26,879 bases of DNA from Glandiceps talaboti (GCF_964340395.1 NC_135569.1:10704040-10730918); one strand, 5' to 3'. Numbered from the stretch's first letter, positions 1 through 10,427 are shown. Notes: generated from the letters alone by a model not told the origin. Translations and numbers: made by a program.

Positions 1-115
1 ACTCACACATGAAAAAAAAATGTAATAAAAAAATCTACCTACCCCACCTATTCTAAAATTGAATGTAATCGGAACCACATAATTTTTCTTTTTACGCCTT
101 GTACGGGTCATAATT
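1..115 (+). repeat. Dispersed repeat R1, partial copy at window edge
   Basis: Matches 25518-25618 in the same orientation (shared core atctacctacc.ccacct.ttctaaa) and the reverse of about 2285-2400. It lies just downstream of exon 5 in gene A, the same place as the copy in gene C. Cut by the left edge. Identity unknown; no coding capacity seen. Confidence 0.75.
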
Positions 116-196
116 GTTTGCTTTGTGTTCAAAATGTTCAGGCAAAGTGACAAATATCAAAATATCAGACATATAAGTCATGATGTTAATACTCAC

Positions 197-269
197 ACGG
201 GGTGTCAACAAGACCAAGGCATATTGCATTGCAGGTAACACCAGTAGTTGCTGTTTCTAAGGCAACGGT
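197..269 (-). CDS. Gene A exon 5
   Basis: 73 bases, acceptor ..cgtag, donor GTGAGT. It encodes TVALETATTGVTCNAIC followed by LGLVDTP. The usual PG after NAIC is LG, and the pocket Trp position is Leu. It ends in phase 1, to be completed by exon 6 outside the window. Confidence 0.92.
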
Positions 270-522
270 CTACGAAAAAGATACTTAACATTCTGAATAA
301 CGTGAATCAAACTTCAAAGTTAAAAAAGGGTTAAGTTCTGAAATATTGTAATTGCTTATTTAAGGGTATTGACTGATATTTTACAAGCATATGTCAAAAA
401 AAAAATCGAAATCGGAAAACTTTGCATTAACACTTGTCAATGTGGTCCGTCACTGTATCTGTGCCATCATCGTCGTCGTCGTCGTCATCAACATCATCAT
501 CATCATCATCATCATCACTACC

Positions 523-556
<34 letters not shown>

Positions 557-596
557 CCATTACTACCACCACCACCACCACCACCAGCAGCATGAA

Positions 597-644
<48 letters not shown>

Positions 645-3544
645 TTTCGTCATTGTCATTGTTACCATCACACTGGGGGACTTACTTTAGTCAGTCCAAT
701 CAGGCCATGCTTGACAGTAACATAGGCACACCGATCAGGAAGTCCTACTTTACCCAAGGCAGACGAATTATTGACAATTCTACCCCAACCTAGGAAAAGA
801 TCGACATATAACACAGAACTTTAAAAGTATGGTTTCATAGGAAAGGAGGTATTCAGAAATAACCCGTTTTTAATTTTAAAAAATATGGACAATTTAACAT
901 ATTTATTAAGGATATAAACGAAACTATGTAACTTTTTTGAAAGTTTTATAAATTTCCCAAAACTATCAAAAATCTTCTTCAATATTTATACATTTTTATA
1001 TTTAATATGTTATATGATATAGGCTGAAAATGGACGGTCACCATATTTGCTTCCATGGCATGGGTACATGAAAAGAAGTCGTCTAAACTGATAAAAGTGT
1101 GCTTACTATGGCAAATCCTCGTAATGTACATAATGAAAAGTCTAAATTCCAGTCAACTGCCATGTAAAACCGGAATGAAATCTACACCGTATAAAAGGAT
1201 ATACCGAATGAATTGTTGTAAAGTATTAAGTGAATGAATTCAACAAGATATGTATACGTTACCTCGTTTCTTCATGTCTGGCAGGAAGAGTTTAATTAGA
1301 TGAAATGGTGCAGTTAACATAGAGGCTACCATCATATTCCAGTCATCCAATGGGAAGTCTTCAACAAGATATCTACGTTGACACCCTTGTAATAAATAAA
1401 TGTCAAAGACTTTGACACGAGTTGTTGTAATTCTGTTGTGACTGTAATTTTGATGCTACAGAAGTGTGTTTCTCTTGAGCAATTTAACAGCTAAAATGAT
1501 GTAGGCTTGGTATTTCACTCATGGGATATGACAGCTAAAATGATGTAGGCTTGGTGTTTCACTCATGAGACATGACAGCTAAAATGATGTAGGCTTGGCG
1601 GTTCACTCATGGGATATGACAGCTAAAATTATGTTGGCTTGGCGGTTCACCCATGGGACATTACGTTTTCGACACAGAGCTACACACGTTTCAACTCTAG
1701 ACTAACAATAAACAAAGACACAATAAACACAGCAGGATCTTTTGCCCAATCACACTGAACAGTGATAACCATTGCTATTCTTTCACAGTGCAGTAAAAAC
1801 AGGCCTCTAATGAAAACATTACACATGGACATTATGATTTTAATGGCTGCAATTGTTTATTTTCTATCTGATAATTAACATTTCGACTTGACTACTTCTA
1901 CATCCCCACTGTGCCATGGGCACCTATGTAATTGTTTCTTTTGCATTAGAAGTTGTCTGAGAGTGTGTATTAAATGTCATGTGACAGGAGTGAAACACCA
2001 AGCCTACATCATTTTAGCTGTTCCCATGGTAACAGCTGCAAACTACTAGTATTTATTGTGACATGTTGATATTAATCTATCAATGTAATGGACATAATTA
2101 GGTACACTAACAGTAGGGTAGGATCTCTGGTTATTGTACCAGCAATTGTCAAATGAAAATTGCTGTGTAAAGTGTTCAATACTAGGTGTTAAAATTCGTT
2201 AACTTCAATACTACAGTGGTGAGTTTCTTTTCAACAAGGTAGACATATACAAATTACATCCATAATTGTGACATGCTGACATTCGTCTTATCTTAGGCCT
2301 AATAGAAAAATTGTGTGGTTCTAATTACATTCAATTTTAGAATAGGTGGGGTGGGTAGATTTTTTATTTTTATTTTATTGTATTCTTTTTCTGTGTGAGT
2401 GTCTAGTTCAGGTTTTCCATTGTTTTACAAATGGTCTTTGTGTTGTTTATTTCTTCCTATCAGATGTACAGCCATTAGAGATTGGAAGAACAGTTTTATA
2501 GTGTCTTTTTAAGTTGATGTCAGTTTCCGCATCCACTATTTCTCTGAGACTTTTATATTATTTTTTCTCGAATATGTAAAAAACAGTTTAGGGTCGGCAG
2601 TTAAAAGCTAGGTGGGATCGGGTAACCAGAACCAAACAGTTGTGTTCTTTAGGCATTATTACAGCAATATTTATGTGTTTTCATCTAGTTTTTTTTTTAA
2701 TTTTATTACAGTTTGATTATAGATAATAACATCACTAAAACACCACTTTCAACCATTTCTGTAATTCACCACATCCCATAATACAATTTTCTAAAAATCA
2801 AAAGTAATTCATATGTTAAAGACTTTCCAAATGCACCACTTCTAACTGCTGTACCTACAACTACATTTGAGCTGAGATTTTCAAAAGCCAGAGTTACATA
2901 AGCCTGTATTGAAAATACGTACGTTTGGGAATATTCAATTTCATACTGGAATGTACGGTGGCCCACAGGTGACATAGAATGCAATAATCCTGGAAATTAT
3001 AAACCAGTCAAAATTTAAATTTAAAATCTGAAAATGTAACCTTTATATTTGTACCACAGGAGATGTTTAGTCGTTCCAGTATAAATATCATGATACCATA
3101 ATATGGACTATAACTAATATACTGACCTGAATTGTTCACCAATATATCTATACCATCTGGATGGATTTCTTTAACTTTTCTGTATAATTCTTCTATTTCG
3201 TCCGGCTTGCATAAATCAGCAGGGACGTAGTGTGCACCAACTTTCGACAGCCTGGAAGTTATTTATTAAAAAAAGAAAACATATTCTATTAATTTGAGTC
3301 TTTTGTTATCATAACATGCATATCTTTATGATTTTTCAGACTATTTATTTCAATTACAAATTTCTGATAGAGTTTGTAATACTTACTGGTTTAGTTCACT
3401 GAGAATTGACTGTATAAGTTGATCATCACCAAATCCAGTCACAATAATGGAATATCCACTCTCTGCAAAAACTTTGGCAATTCCCAATCCTATCCCACTG
3501 GTTGATCCTGTTACCAAGACTACTCGGGGCTTATTTGTTGCCAT
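197..3544 (-). CDS. Gene A: D-3-hydroxybutyrate dehydrogenase-like SDR, 3' end missing
   Basis: Assembled as complement(join(197..269,686..789,1263..1385,3127..3251,3387..3544)), 583 coding bases, about 194 residues. It runs off the left edge after exon 5, and the last three exons (about 69 residues by comparison with gene B) are not in the window. The product should be a cytosolic NAD(P)-dependent oxidoreductase with a Rossmann fold. Visible motifs: VTGSTSGIGLGIA near residue 11 (cofactor binding), PADLCKPDE near 63 (adenine-ring Asp), NNSG at 92-95 where most SDRs have NNAG, Ser145, and Tyr158-x3-Lys162 (catalytic). All introns have GT and AG ends and phases match gene B. The start ATG has a good context (aaccATGG). 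Family level is secure; substrate is not, because several residues that bind 3-hydroxybutyrate in the bacterial enzyme are changed here. Confidence 0.9.
470..655 (+). repeat. (CAT/CAC)n trinucleotide repeat, gene A intron 4
   Basis: About 185 bp of CAT and CAC units, starting about 30 bp beyond the exon 4 donor in gene sense (there GATGGTG-type). Equivalent tracts occur in intron 4 of genes B and C. Confidence 0.95.
686..789 (-). CDS. Gene A exon 4 (catalytic Ser and YxxxK)
   Basis: 104 bases, acceptor ..cctag, donor GTAAGT. It encodes GWGRIVNNSSALGKVG and CAYVTVKHGLIGLTK, so it carries the catalytic Ser145, Tyr158 and Lys162. The His two residues after the Ser in bacterial enzymes is Leu here. 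Confidence 0.93.
1263..1385 (-). CDS. Gene A exon 3
   Basis: 123 bases, acceptor ..ttacaag, donor GTAACG. It encodes CQRRYLVEDFPLDDW through FHLIKLFLPDMKKR. This matches the VEDFP..W..... FH segment of bacterial hydroxybutyrate dehydrogenases. The Gln after G-C keeps the family's Gln94 position. Confidence 0.9.
1487..1662 (+). repeat. Four tandem 44-bp repeats, gene A intron 2
   Basis: Units 1487-1530, 1531-1574, 1575-1618 and 1619-1662 each begin acagctaaaatgatgtaggc and end with a catgggatatg-like tail. The match is high, with changes mainly near the middle and in the last unit. Related units are at 1988-2021 (inverted) and 11223-11310. Confidence 0.95.
1988..2021 (-). repeat. Inverted copy of the 44-bp repeat
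   Basis: 34 bp, the exact reverse complement of the first 34 bases of the second tandem unit (1531-1564). With the direct array it could form a stem with a loop of roughly 330 bases in the intron 2 transcript. Confidence 0.9.
2285..2640 (-). repeat. Dispersed repeat R1, inverted copy in gene A intron 2
   Basis: About 355 bp that align in reverse with 25250-25615. Shared stretches include gatgtacagccatta, tggaagaacagtttta and gatgtcagtttccgcatcca. Probably a short mobile element (SINE- or MITE-like) whose class I cannot name. It carries stop codons in the one frame that looks partly conserved. Confidence 0.75.
2641..3126. other. Gene A intron 2, unique part
   Basis: AT-rich intron sequence between repeat R1 and exon 2. 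A 72-codon open frame on the minus strand (2766-2984) has no recognisable domain and no splice logic, so I treat it as chance. Nothing else seen. Confidence 0.6.
3127..3251 (-). CDS. Gene A exon 2
   Basis: 125 bases between acceptor ..ttccag and donor GTCAGT. It encodes the strand and helix around PADLCKPDEIEELYRKVK and the ILVNNS segment. NNSG replaces the usual NNAG. About 90% identical to gene B exon 2. Confidence 0.92.
3387..3544 (-). CDS. Gene A exon 1 (start codon, Rossmann Gly-rich motif)
   Basis: 158 coding bases from ATG (3544-3542) to donor GTAAGT at 3386-3381. It encodes the start through the TGSTSGIG dinucleotide-binding motif to the ...SELN end, finishing in phase 2. It is about 93% identical to exon 1 of gene B by eye. 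Confidence 0.92.
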
Positions 3545-5030
3545 GGTTACTTAACTTTTTTAAATTTCTGACCAGGTACTAAAGAAATGAACAATTCAAA
3601 AGACATCTTACTTTAGTGATTAATTCCATTTATCCTCTTAAGAACAATTATGGAATGGTCATGATCATAAGATGGCGTAGGATGCCTCGACTGTCAACTT
3701 ATATGTACTTTGTAATATGAATGGTGAGCTCTCATATCAAGATGGTTGCGTACTATATCAAGATGGTTGCGTACTATATCAAGATGGTTGCATACAATAT
3801 CAAGATGGTTGCGTGGATGGGAAGCTACTAATTTATAGTAATGCTGGTTAGGGGTTAATGCCATAAGTATATAATATAGTAATTAGTTATATATTTTCCC
3901 TTTATAATAAATATATTATTTTTTGAGACAAATGCCAAAAACATTTTTTTCGGCACTGAACACTCATGACCCTACGTCCTTATCAACAATTTATTTCCAA
4001 TTAAACACCAGGAGTGAAAGATTACATTTGTGATCAATAGGAAAAATTGGCTGTTAGTAGATAGGTAGTTTTAGCACAGCTTGAGACGGGCTTAGAGCTA
4101 CAATTGAAAGAATTTCGTTGTATTACAAGTTAAACATTATATATAACAGAAAGAGTTTTTTAAAAACTTGTTTAATTATGCCCTGGCCATAGCTGTAGAT
4201 TTATGCTTGTGAATTTGAGTCACGGACTGAATATGTCGTTTATATGGAATACATTTAATTTATGATTTATGCCTATATTAAAATTACATGTCAATGAGAA
4301 CGGTCGTATCTTGACACAGTTAACGATAAACGAGATGTTGGAGAGTAAAATTACACAAGCATACCTATCTACGTGCTTGGTCTAGCGTTTTTATGATTTA
4401 TTGAGTTCAATTCTTAAGTTCTGTTTTTAACATGTTGATACTAGGACAGTATGAATGTGATCTAAAGATTAATTAATGATGAAATTAATGACAAATCTCG
4501 CCATGTCTCTTTATTTAGCATTTCGAGTTCATGACAGTAATTTGTATATTTAGATATTTTTACTTTATGGTCTTATTTATCAAGATGTATTTCGTACACT
4601 TTATGCAATTATTATCTATTTATTTCGAGATTTTGTGTGACTAGCTGTAAATTGTACACCGAGTGTCTGACATGACAATTGGAACTCATTGTACGGTACT
4701 GTTTTTACAACAACAAAAAACCTATCGTACTGAAGATATTTTACGAAGTGTACCCGCCTTCTTTATTAGTTAAAACGCCATTTTCAGGGTAGTTTATATG
4801 TTTTCCGTCAGTTTGTTTTGATCATGGCCACACACATGGGGGAATCCGGTAAATTGATCGGGAAACCCGCTAACATTTACCGGCTTTAATACCAGCCTTT
4901 AAAAAACAGTGTCTGTTTCGTCTTCTTCTTCGGAAGCTCATTAAATATCGCCACATACTTATAAATATATATAAATACAACGTGGAACTGTCTCAAACAC
5001 GTTAAAAGTTTCATACACAAACTTTACAAC
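3545..5030. other. Intergenic region upstream of gene A
   Basis: AT-rich, with no coding frame that resembles a gene. Apart from the 21-bp array I see only a weak 30-bp similarity between 4330-4365 and 5272-5305 (gagatgt.g.gagagtaaaat). The 5' untranslated region and promoter of gene A should be here or further right. Confidence 0.6.
3734..3817 (+). promoter_or_regulatory. Four tandem 21-bp repeats with YY1-like cores upstream of gene A
   Basis: Units start at 3734, 3755, 3776 and 3797, each atatcaagatggttgcgtac or close. Each holds CAAGATGG, the core of the animal YY1 site, and a further AAGATGGCG is at 3669. They lie 190-273 bp before the gene A start codon on the opposite strand. A regulatory role is an inference from position and motif; the repeat itself is plain in the sequence. 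Confidence 0.6.
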
Positions 5031-5050
5031 AATGATTAAATGATTACGAT

Positions 5051-5160
5051 ATCATGGCGGGAAAAGACGCATGCGCTGAATGCGTAAAATGAGTCTGAAT
5101 GTCTAAGACGTTCTGATTAGACAAGACAAAAATAATTAGAGAAATTCAGCCAATCATGTG
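5051..5160. promoter_or_regulatory. Possible promoter cluster: E2F-like, NRF1-like and CCAAT motifs
   Basis: GGCGGGAAAA at 5057-5066 (E2F-like), acgcatgcgc at 5067-5076 (NRF1-like palindrome) and ccaatca at about 5151 (NF-Y-like) lie within about 105 bp, in a locally CpG-richer stretch. No coding frame follows on either strand close by. It could belong to an upstream untranslated exon of gene A or a non-coding transcript, or be chance. Confidence 0.3.
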
Positions 5161-6013
5161 TTTGCTAACATAATTTCATAAAGTAAATGCTGTATGCTAC
5201 GTCATATGTAGACATGATATCAACATTGACAACAACACGGAGCGAGCTAGCTCTGTGTCGCTTGACATGAATGAGATGTCGAGAGTAAAATAGGCAACAC
5301 AAGATCAGATTCATGTAGGTGAAATTGGATATATCTTTGAATAAATGTTATTATTTACTCCAAATTTCAGTCGGTCATAAGGACCGATACGTTGTTGTAA
5401 TTCTGAAAAACTGTCGGTCCGAACGGAAATCTGTTGGTCTCGGGCCGAAGGACCGGCGTTAATTTCGCACGCTGATTGTACCTAATAAGGTCATCCAGTG
5501 GCCATATTACTGAATAAATTACTGACATGCACCGCTCCATTTACGTTTCACTGTGACCTCAAAGAGTTAGCTTAACCCATTCAAAAGACATGAGAGACAG
5601 ACTATTGTTGAATTGGCGAAGTCTGCGATTAAATGGTATAACCTAACCTATGTGGTGCATATGTTCCCTTGTATGTTCTATAGTTAAGACTTTTTCTGGA
5701 CACTTTCTTGAGGAATGTGCATTCATAGCTGGGGTATACATACAACTTTTAGCACAAATGGTTCATTTCGTAACCAGCATTTATATGTCTCAGCTGAAGT
5801 CTCTGTACCCGATTTGCACTCTACACTATAAATCACACTGGGCCTAGCGCTACGAAAAGTGCTCTATTGTAAATTGACCGCTTTAACTCATATATAGAAT
5901 GCTTTGTAAAGAAGAAGGTAGTAAACGGAACATTCACTTACAAATGTCGGCGTGTCACCGTAAATTCCAGTCGTAAATATCGTAAATAATGCTCCCTCCT
6001 GTGTTAGGCTGCC

Positions 6014-6506
6014 GTTAGCTGCAATAATTGTAGCGTTTGGTGTGATTTTGAGGCTTTTTCTGTCTGTTTTTGTGCCTTTTTTCGTTCTGACGTTTAACCC
6101 GAATCAAACGCTACAATTCCTCTAATGCAAATGCAAATGCAAATAGACGAGACCACATTGAAAACGTGAGCGAGGGGTCAACGTACTACCCGTTTCAAAC
6201 TGCTGCATGCCTTGCTACATTTGCCGATTTTGACGGAACTGGGGTACCTCTGAACACTTCTTTGGTCTTGAAGGCTCCGTAATTAATGTTGGCGTTAGGA
6301 AATGTCCGATATTTTGCCAAGTAAGGCGTAATTTAACAGAAAAGTCCGCCCAACTTTGCGATTCAGATCTGAATCGCTTCCGTCTACTTGCATTTGCATT
6401 AGAGGAATTGTAGTGTTTGATTCGGGTTAAACGTCAGAACGAAAAAAGGCACAAAAACAGACGAAAAAGCCCTCAAAATCACATCAAACGCTACAAATAT
6501 TGCAGC
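6014..6506. mobile_element. Long-TIR foldback MITE, Mutator-like by target duplication
   Basis: A 493-bp element. Its arms (about 6018-6148 and 6382-6506) are near-perfect inverted repeats of roughly 130 bp starting GCTGCAATA.TTGTAGCG. It is flanked by 9-bp direct repeats TAGGCTGCC at 6005-6013 and 6507-6515. A 9-bp target duplication with long TIRs is typical of Mutator-like elements. Each arm contains its own smaller inverted pair, TTGTAGCGTTTG and CAAACGCTACAA. No coding capacity, so it would depend on a transposase elsewhere. Confidence 0.85.
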
Positions 6507-6515
6507 TAGGCTGCC

Positions 6516-7589
6516 ATAACCAGTTCCATATTTAGATGTTGGTAGGATGTCAGTGGTGGCTATGACCTCTTACCTTTGACATCGCAAATGGGTTCAAATT
6601 GCAACAGCTTGGGGTCTGAGCTTGGGAAAGTTCAATGATAAAACAGCCAGATCCCAACAATGGTCGACTTTTTTAATGAGCTAAATCCATGCTAACTAAT
6701 TTGCAGTTAACGTAAATAATCTAACCACCTGGTAGGATAACATGATGACTCACCACCACCAAAATAATTTACATATTACAAAGTAAACATGTTTTGACTA
6801 CGGGCCAGAGTCAATGTCCAGCTCAACACACTTCTACTACACACGTGATGACTTTGTGAAAAAAAAATGATTCGAACTTCGAAGAAGAGAAATAGTACAC
6901 TGTGATATACAAAAAAGTGAACAATTCTGGTGTTTTAGTAGCGATGTAATCACTTCCCCATAGACTAAATTATATTAGTCGAGCCGTACTTTTGCAGACG
7001 ATTGGATTGGTTTTATTTTGAACTCAAACTGACAATAACGTGAATATCCGAGGTATGCCCAATTATTAAAGCAGTCCACGATTAGCTTTAAGAATAATTA
7101 ATATTATATGAATGATATTTGTAGATAAATTTTATTACAAAATACAAGAGCCAAGTTATATGTCCTTTATACAATTACAATTACGATTCTTTATTTACTT
7201 TTAGCAATTTCTACTCAGCAGTTACAGAACTAGAAAAACAAAAAACGTCACACAGTGGTTCTACCTATACCTCACGACAACCCGTGTCTACGTCATTGTT
7301 TCTGTGGTGCTCGAAATTTGGGTCAAAACGTTCCAAATCACGATTATTTTGCCCAAGTTTTCATTAGTTATGTTCGAGTTAATATAATTATATTGTTCCT
7401 GAGAGTTGTCTTCATTTAGTCGGTAAATAGGTGTAGCCTAAGAATTTTAACACTACTTGTCTATTGTGAGGCGTGGTAACAAGGCCCCTTAGGTCATGCG
7501 CATTTTTCTTGACTGAACAAAGAAAAATATTGGGAATAATACATATTCCCAACTCCCTGATAATTTCACTCCAGACCCTTCCCTGGCCA

Positions 7590-7590
<1 letters not shown>
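6516..7590. other. Intergenic region downstream of gene B
   Basis: AT-rich sequence without a supported gene. A possible polyadenylation hexamer for gene B (AATAAA on the minus strand, about 7128-7133) is present but unproven and far from the stop codon. Confidence 0.5.

Positions 7591-7593
<3 letters not shown>

Positions 7594-7640
<47 letters not shown>
7594..7640 (+). repeat. (CAAT)n microsatellite
   Basis: About eleven to twelve uninterrupted tcaa units 3' of gene B. Confidence 0.95.
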
Positions 7641-7642
<2 letters not shown>

Positions 7643-7852
7643 GATACCGCCAAAATCAAATACGACGTAATGTTCTAAGGCACTGAACTGGAAAACAGGA
7701 GTAATAGATCGTTGTAAAAAAGTTAGAAAGCTTTTGCCAATGACGTCATGTATATCATCTTTCAGTACAGAGTTATCAGAATAAGCATTCTGTGGCATCA
7801 GACTATTTCAAATTTACGTTAATATCAAATGCTTGAATGAGATTACGTAATA

Positions 7853-7945
7853 TCACTGTGCTGTCCATCCACCATCTAAAGTCAATGCCGATCCCGTCAT
7901 TTGATCAGCTGCTGGTGAACACATAAACTTCACAGTTTCTGCAAC
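7853..7945 (-). CDS. Gene B exon 8 (C-terminus and stop)
   Basis: 93 bases including TGA at 7855-7853, acceptor ..ttcaaag. It encodes [20 protein letters not shown] and LTLDGGWTAQ-stop, the diagnostic C-terminus of the hydroxybutyrate dehydrogenase family. Only three base differences from gene C exon 8. Confidence 0.95.
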   Translation of the reverse strand, partial: VAETVKFMCSPAADQMTGSALTLDGGWTAQ

Positions 7946-8141
7946 CTTTGAATAGAACCAAAAAACCCAAACTTTAATAATTTTCCTCATTGCTTTAATT
8001 CTGTATTTATGTGCATGTATGTATGTATGTATGTATGTATGTATGTATGTATGTATGTATGTATGTATGTATGTATGTATGTCTGTATGTATGTATGTAT
8101 ATATGTATGTATGTATGGATGTATGTATGTATGTATGTATG

Positions 8142-8175
<34 letters not shown>

Positions 8176-10020
8176 TGTATGTATGTATGTATGTCTGTCT
8201 GTCTGTATGTATGTATGTGTGTGTCTGTCTGTCTGTCTGTCTGTATGTATGTATGTATGTGTGTGTGTGTGCGTGTATGTATGTATGTATGTATGTATGT
8301 ATGTATGTACGTATGTAGAAGTGCATAAGGAATGACTGAAACAGCCCAGTCAATAAAAAATATGTGTGTGTGCATGTATAAAGGGGAACAGACATACACA
8401 CATACTTACATACACATACAACACATACATACGTCACACATACATATGTCACACATGCACACATACATACATACATACATACCTGCCATACTTGTATCAA
8501 TTTTGCTGTTGGTTGCCATTTTGTTAGATAATCAGTCTGTACGAATAAATAATAATTAGAATTAATTGTTAGAATTTGTATTGGTAAGTCTTCATCCGAA
8601 GTTTCACATTGTTGTGACTCATCATCATGTGTTTTTCACATTTCAACAACAACAACAACAACAATAATAAGGATTATATTATACCAGTAAATCGAGAGAT
8701 CTGATTGGTCTAGACATCAAACTACCTGGTCTAAAATAGTGATATATGCCCACTTTTCAGACGTCCAGGTTTGATGTTTACAAATTTGTACGTAGTTTAC
8801 TGTGTAGTCAGCTTCAAATACCCATAATCCCTTGTGGTAGCAAACTTCTTGAACTGTCAGAAAAAAAACTTTCTCAATGACACTGAACTGTTCGTATAAT
8901 TAACGAAGAAACAATTTCCATCCTTCAACAAAGAAGAATTGGACGAAATGGAGATTTTGAAAGACGTAAATCAAGATATAGTTTATAGAGTGTCTGACGA
9001 TGTAATATATCATATCCTTAGGATGCAATATATTGTTTAGCAATAGTAGAAGACAATTGTAATGTTATAGAAAGCATTTGTCAATATTAAAATCATGTTA
9101 AAATAGTTTAGAATTGCCATATGGATGAGGATTGGGTATATATTTTGGATTTTTAATTTTTTTTTAAAATTCTCATGGCTTCCTACTTGACAAATCAATG
9201 TGAAACAACATTGACAAAGTCTGTGTCTGTAACTCACATTCTTTGCAAAAAGCTGAAAAAAGTATTTAAAAAAGTATAAAAATTTTGTTATTGTATGTAC
9301 AATAACAAAGATTTTACACATTTTTAAATCTTTTTCAATGTGTTGAGGAACAAACAAGGACTTGACATATCTTGTTTCACATTGATTTGTCAAGTAGGAA
9401 GCCATGGTAAATTATTTTAATTTTTTAAAAATTAAAAATCCAAAATTGATACCCAATCCTCATCCATATGGTCACTTTAATTAAGGTTATTATATCTCCA
9501 CTTGAGTAAAAACCTTGTAAAGTCAGTTTGTATCACTTTAAACAGAGATTAGTTAATTTATATTGGTTGTCTTCCTAGACTTGGATTTAATAGATCTCTT
9601 TTACCATTTGTTCTTCATACGTGATCCCTTTGCTAGCTGCATTCTCTGCAAATGATTTGCGTACCACTAAAATGAAATCAAGGATAAAACGCTTAAAGAA
9701 CTAATCTTGCTCTTGGAGAGCTCACTATGTATTTATTTTGGTTTTCAATTCTTAAACAACTCTGCTATCTTTTCATACTTGAAAAAAAACAATGTGAAAG
9801 AGCATCGACCAAGTCCATGTTTGTAACTCAATAAATTTTGAAAAAGTTAAAGAGTGTGTAAAAAGTTTGTTATTGTACACACAATAAGATGTTACAAACA
9901 AGGACTTAGTTTATGTTGTTTTACATCGTTTTTTCTAGTAGGAAAACATAAAGTTGATTAAAAATAAAAAAAACAAATACCCATTTGACATCCATGTGGC
10001 CACTTTAAATAAGATAAAAT

Positions 10021-10052
<32 letters not shown>

Positions 10053-10071
10053 CATCATCACCACCACCACC

Positions 10072-10105
<34 letters not shown>

Positions 10106-10136
10106 CCATCACCATCATCATCACCACCACCATCAC

Positions 10137-10171
<35 letters not shown>

Positions 10172-10178
10172 GCACCAC

Positions 10179-10218
<40 letters not shown>

Positions 10219-10247
10219 TTCACCATCACCATCATCATCACCATCAC

Positions 10248-10282
<35 letters not shown>

Positions 10283-10299
10283 CCACCACCATCACCACC

Positions 10300-10333
<34 letters not shown>

Positions 10334-10356
10334 CCATCATCATCATCATCTTCATC

Positions 10357-10414
<58 letters not shown>

Positions 10415-10427
10415 CCACCACCATCAC

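Noticed and set aside
369-725. His-rich and Ile/Thr-rich frames
   Set aside because: CAT repeat of gene A intron 4, running into antisense of exon 4.
7853-8500. 215-codon frame ending in DGGWTAQ
   Set aside because: Only the end (exon 8) and the short start (exon 7) are coding. The middle is intron 7 microsatellite that happens to lack stops, and the GT-AG intron restores the family alignment.
9037-9405. 122-codon minus-strand frame
   Set aside because: Lies across the foldback MITE; its two ends are the same arm read in both directions.
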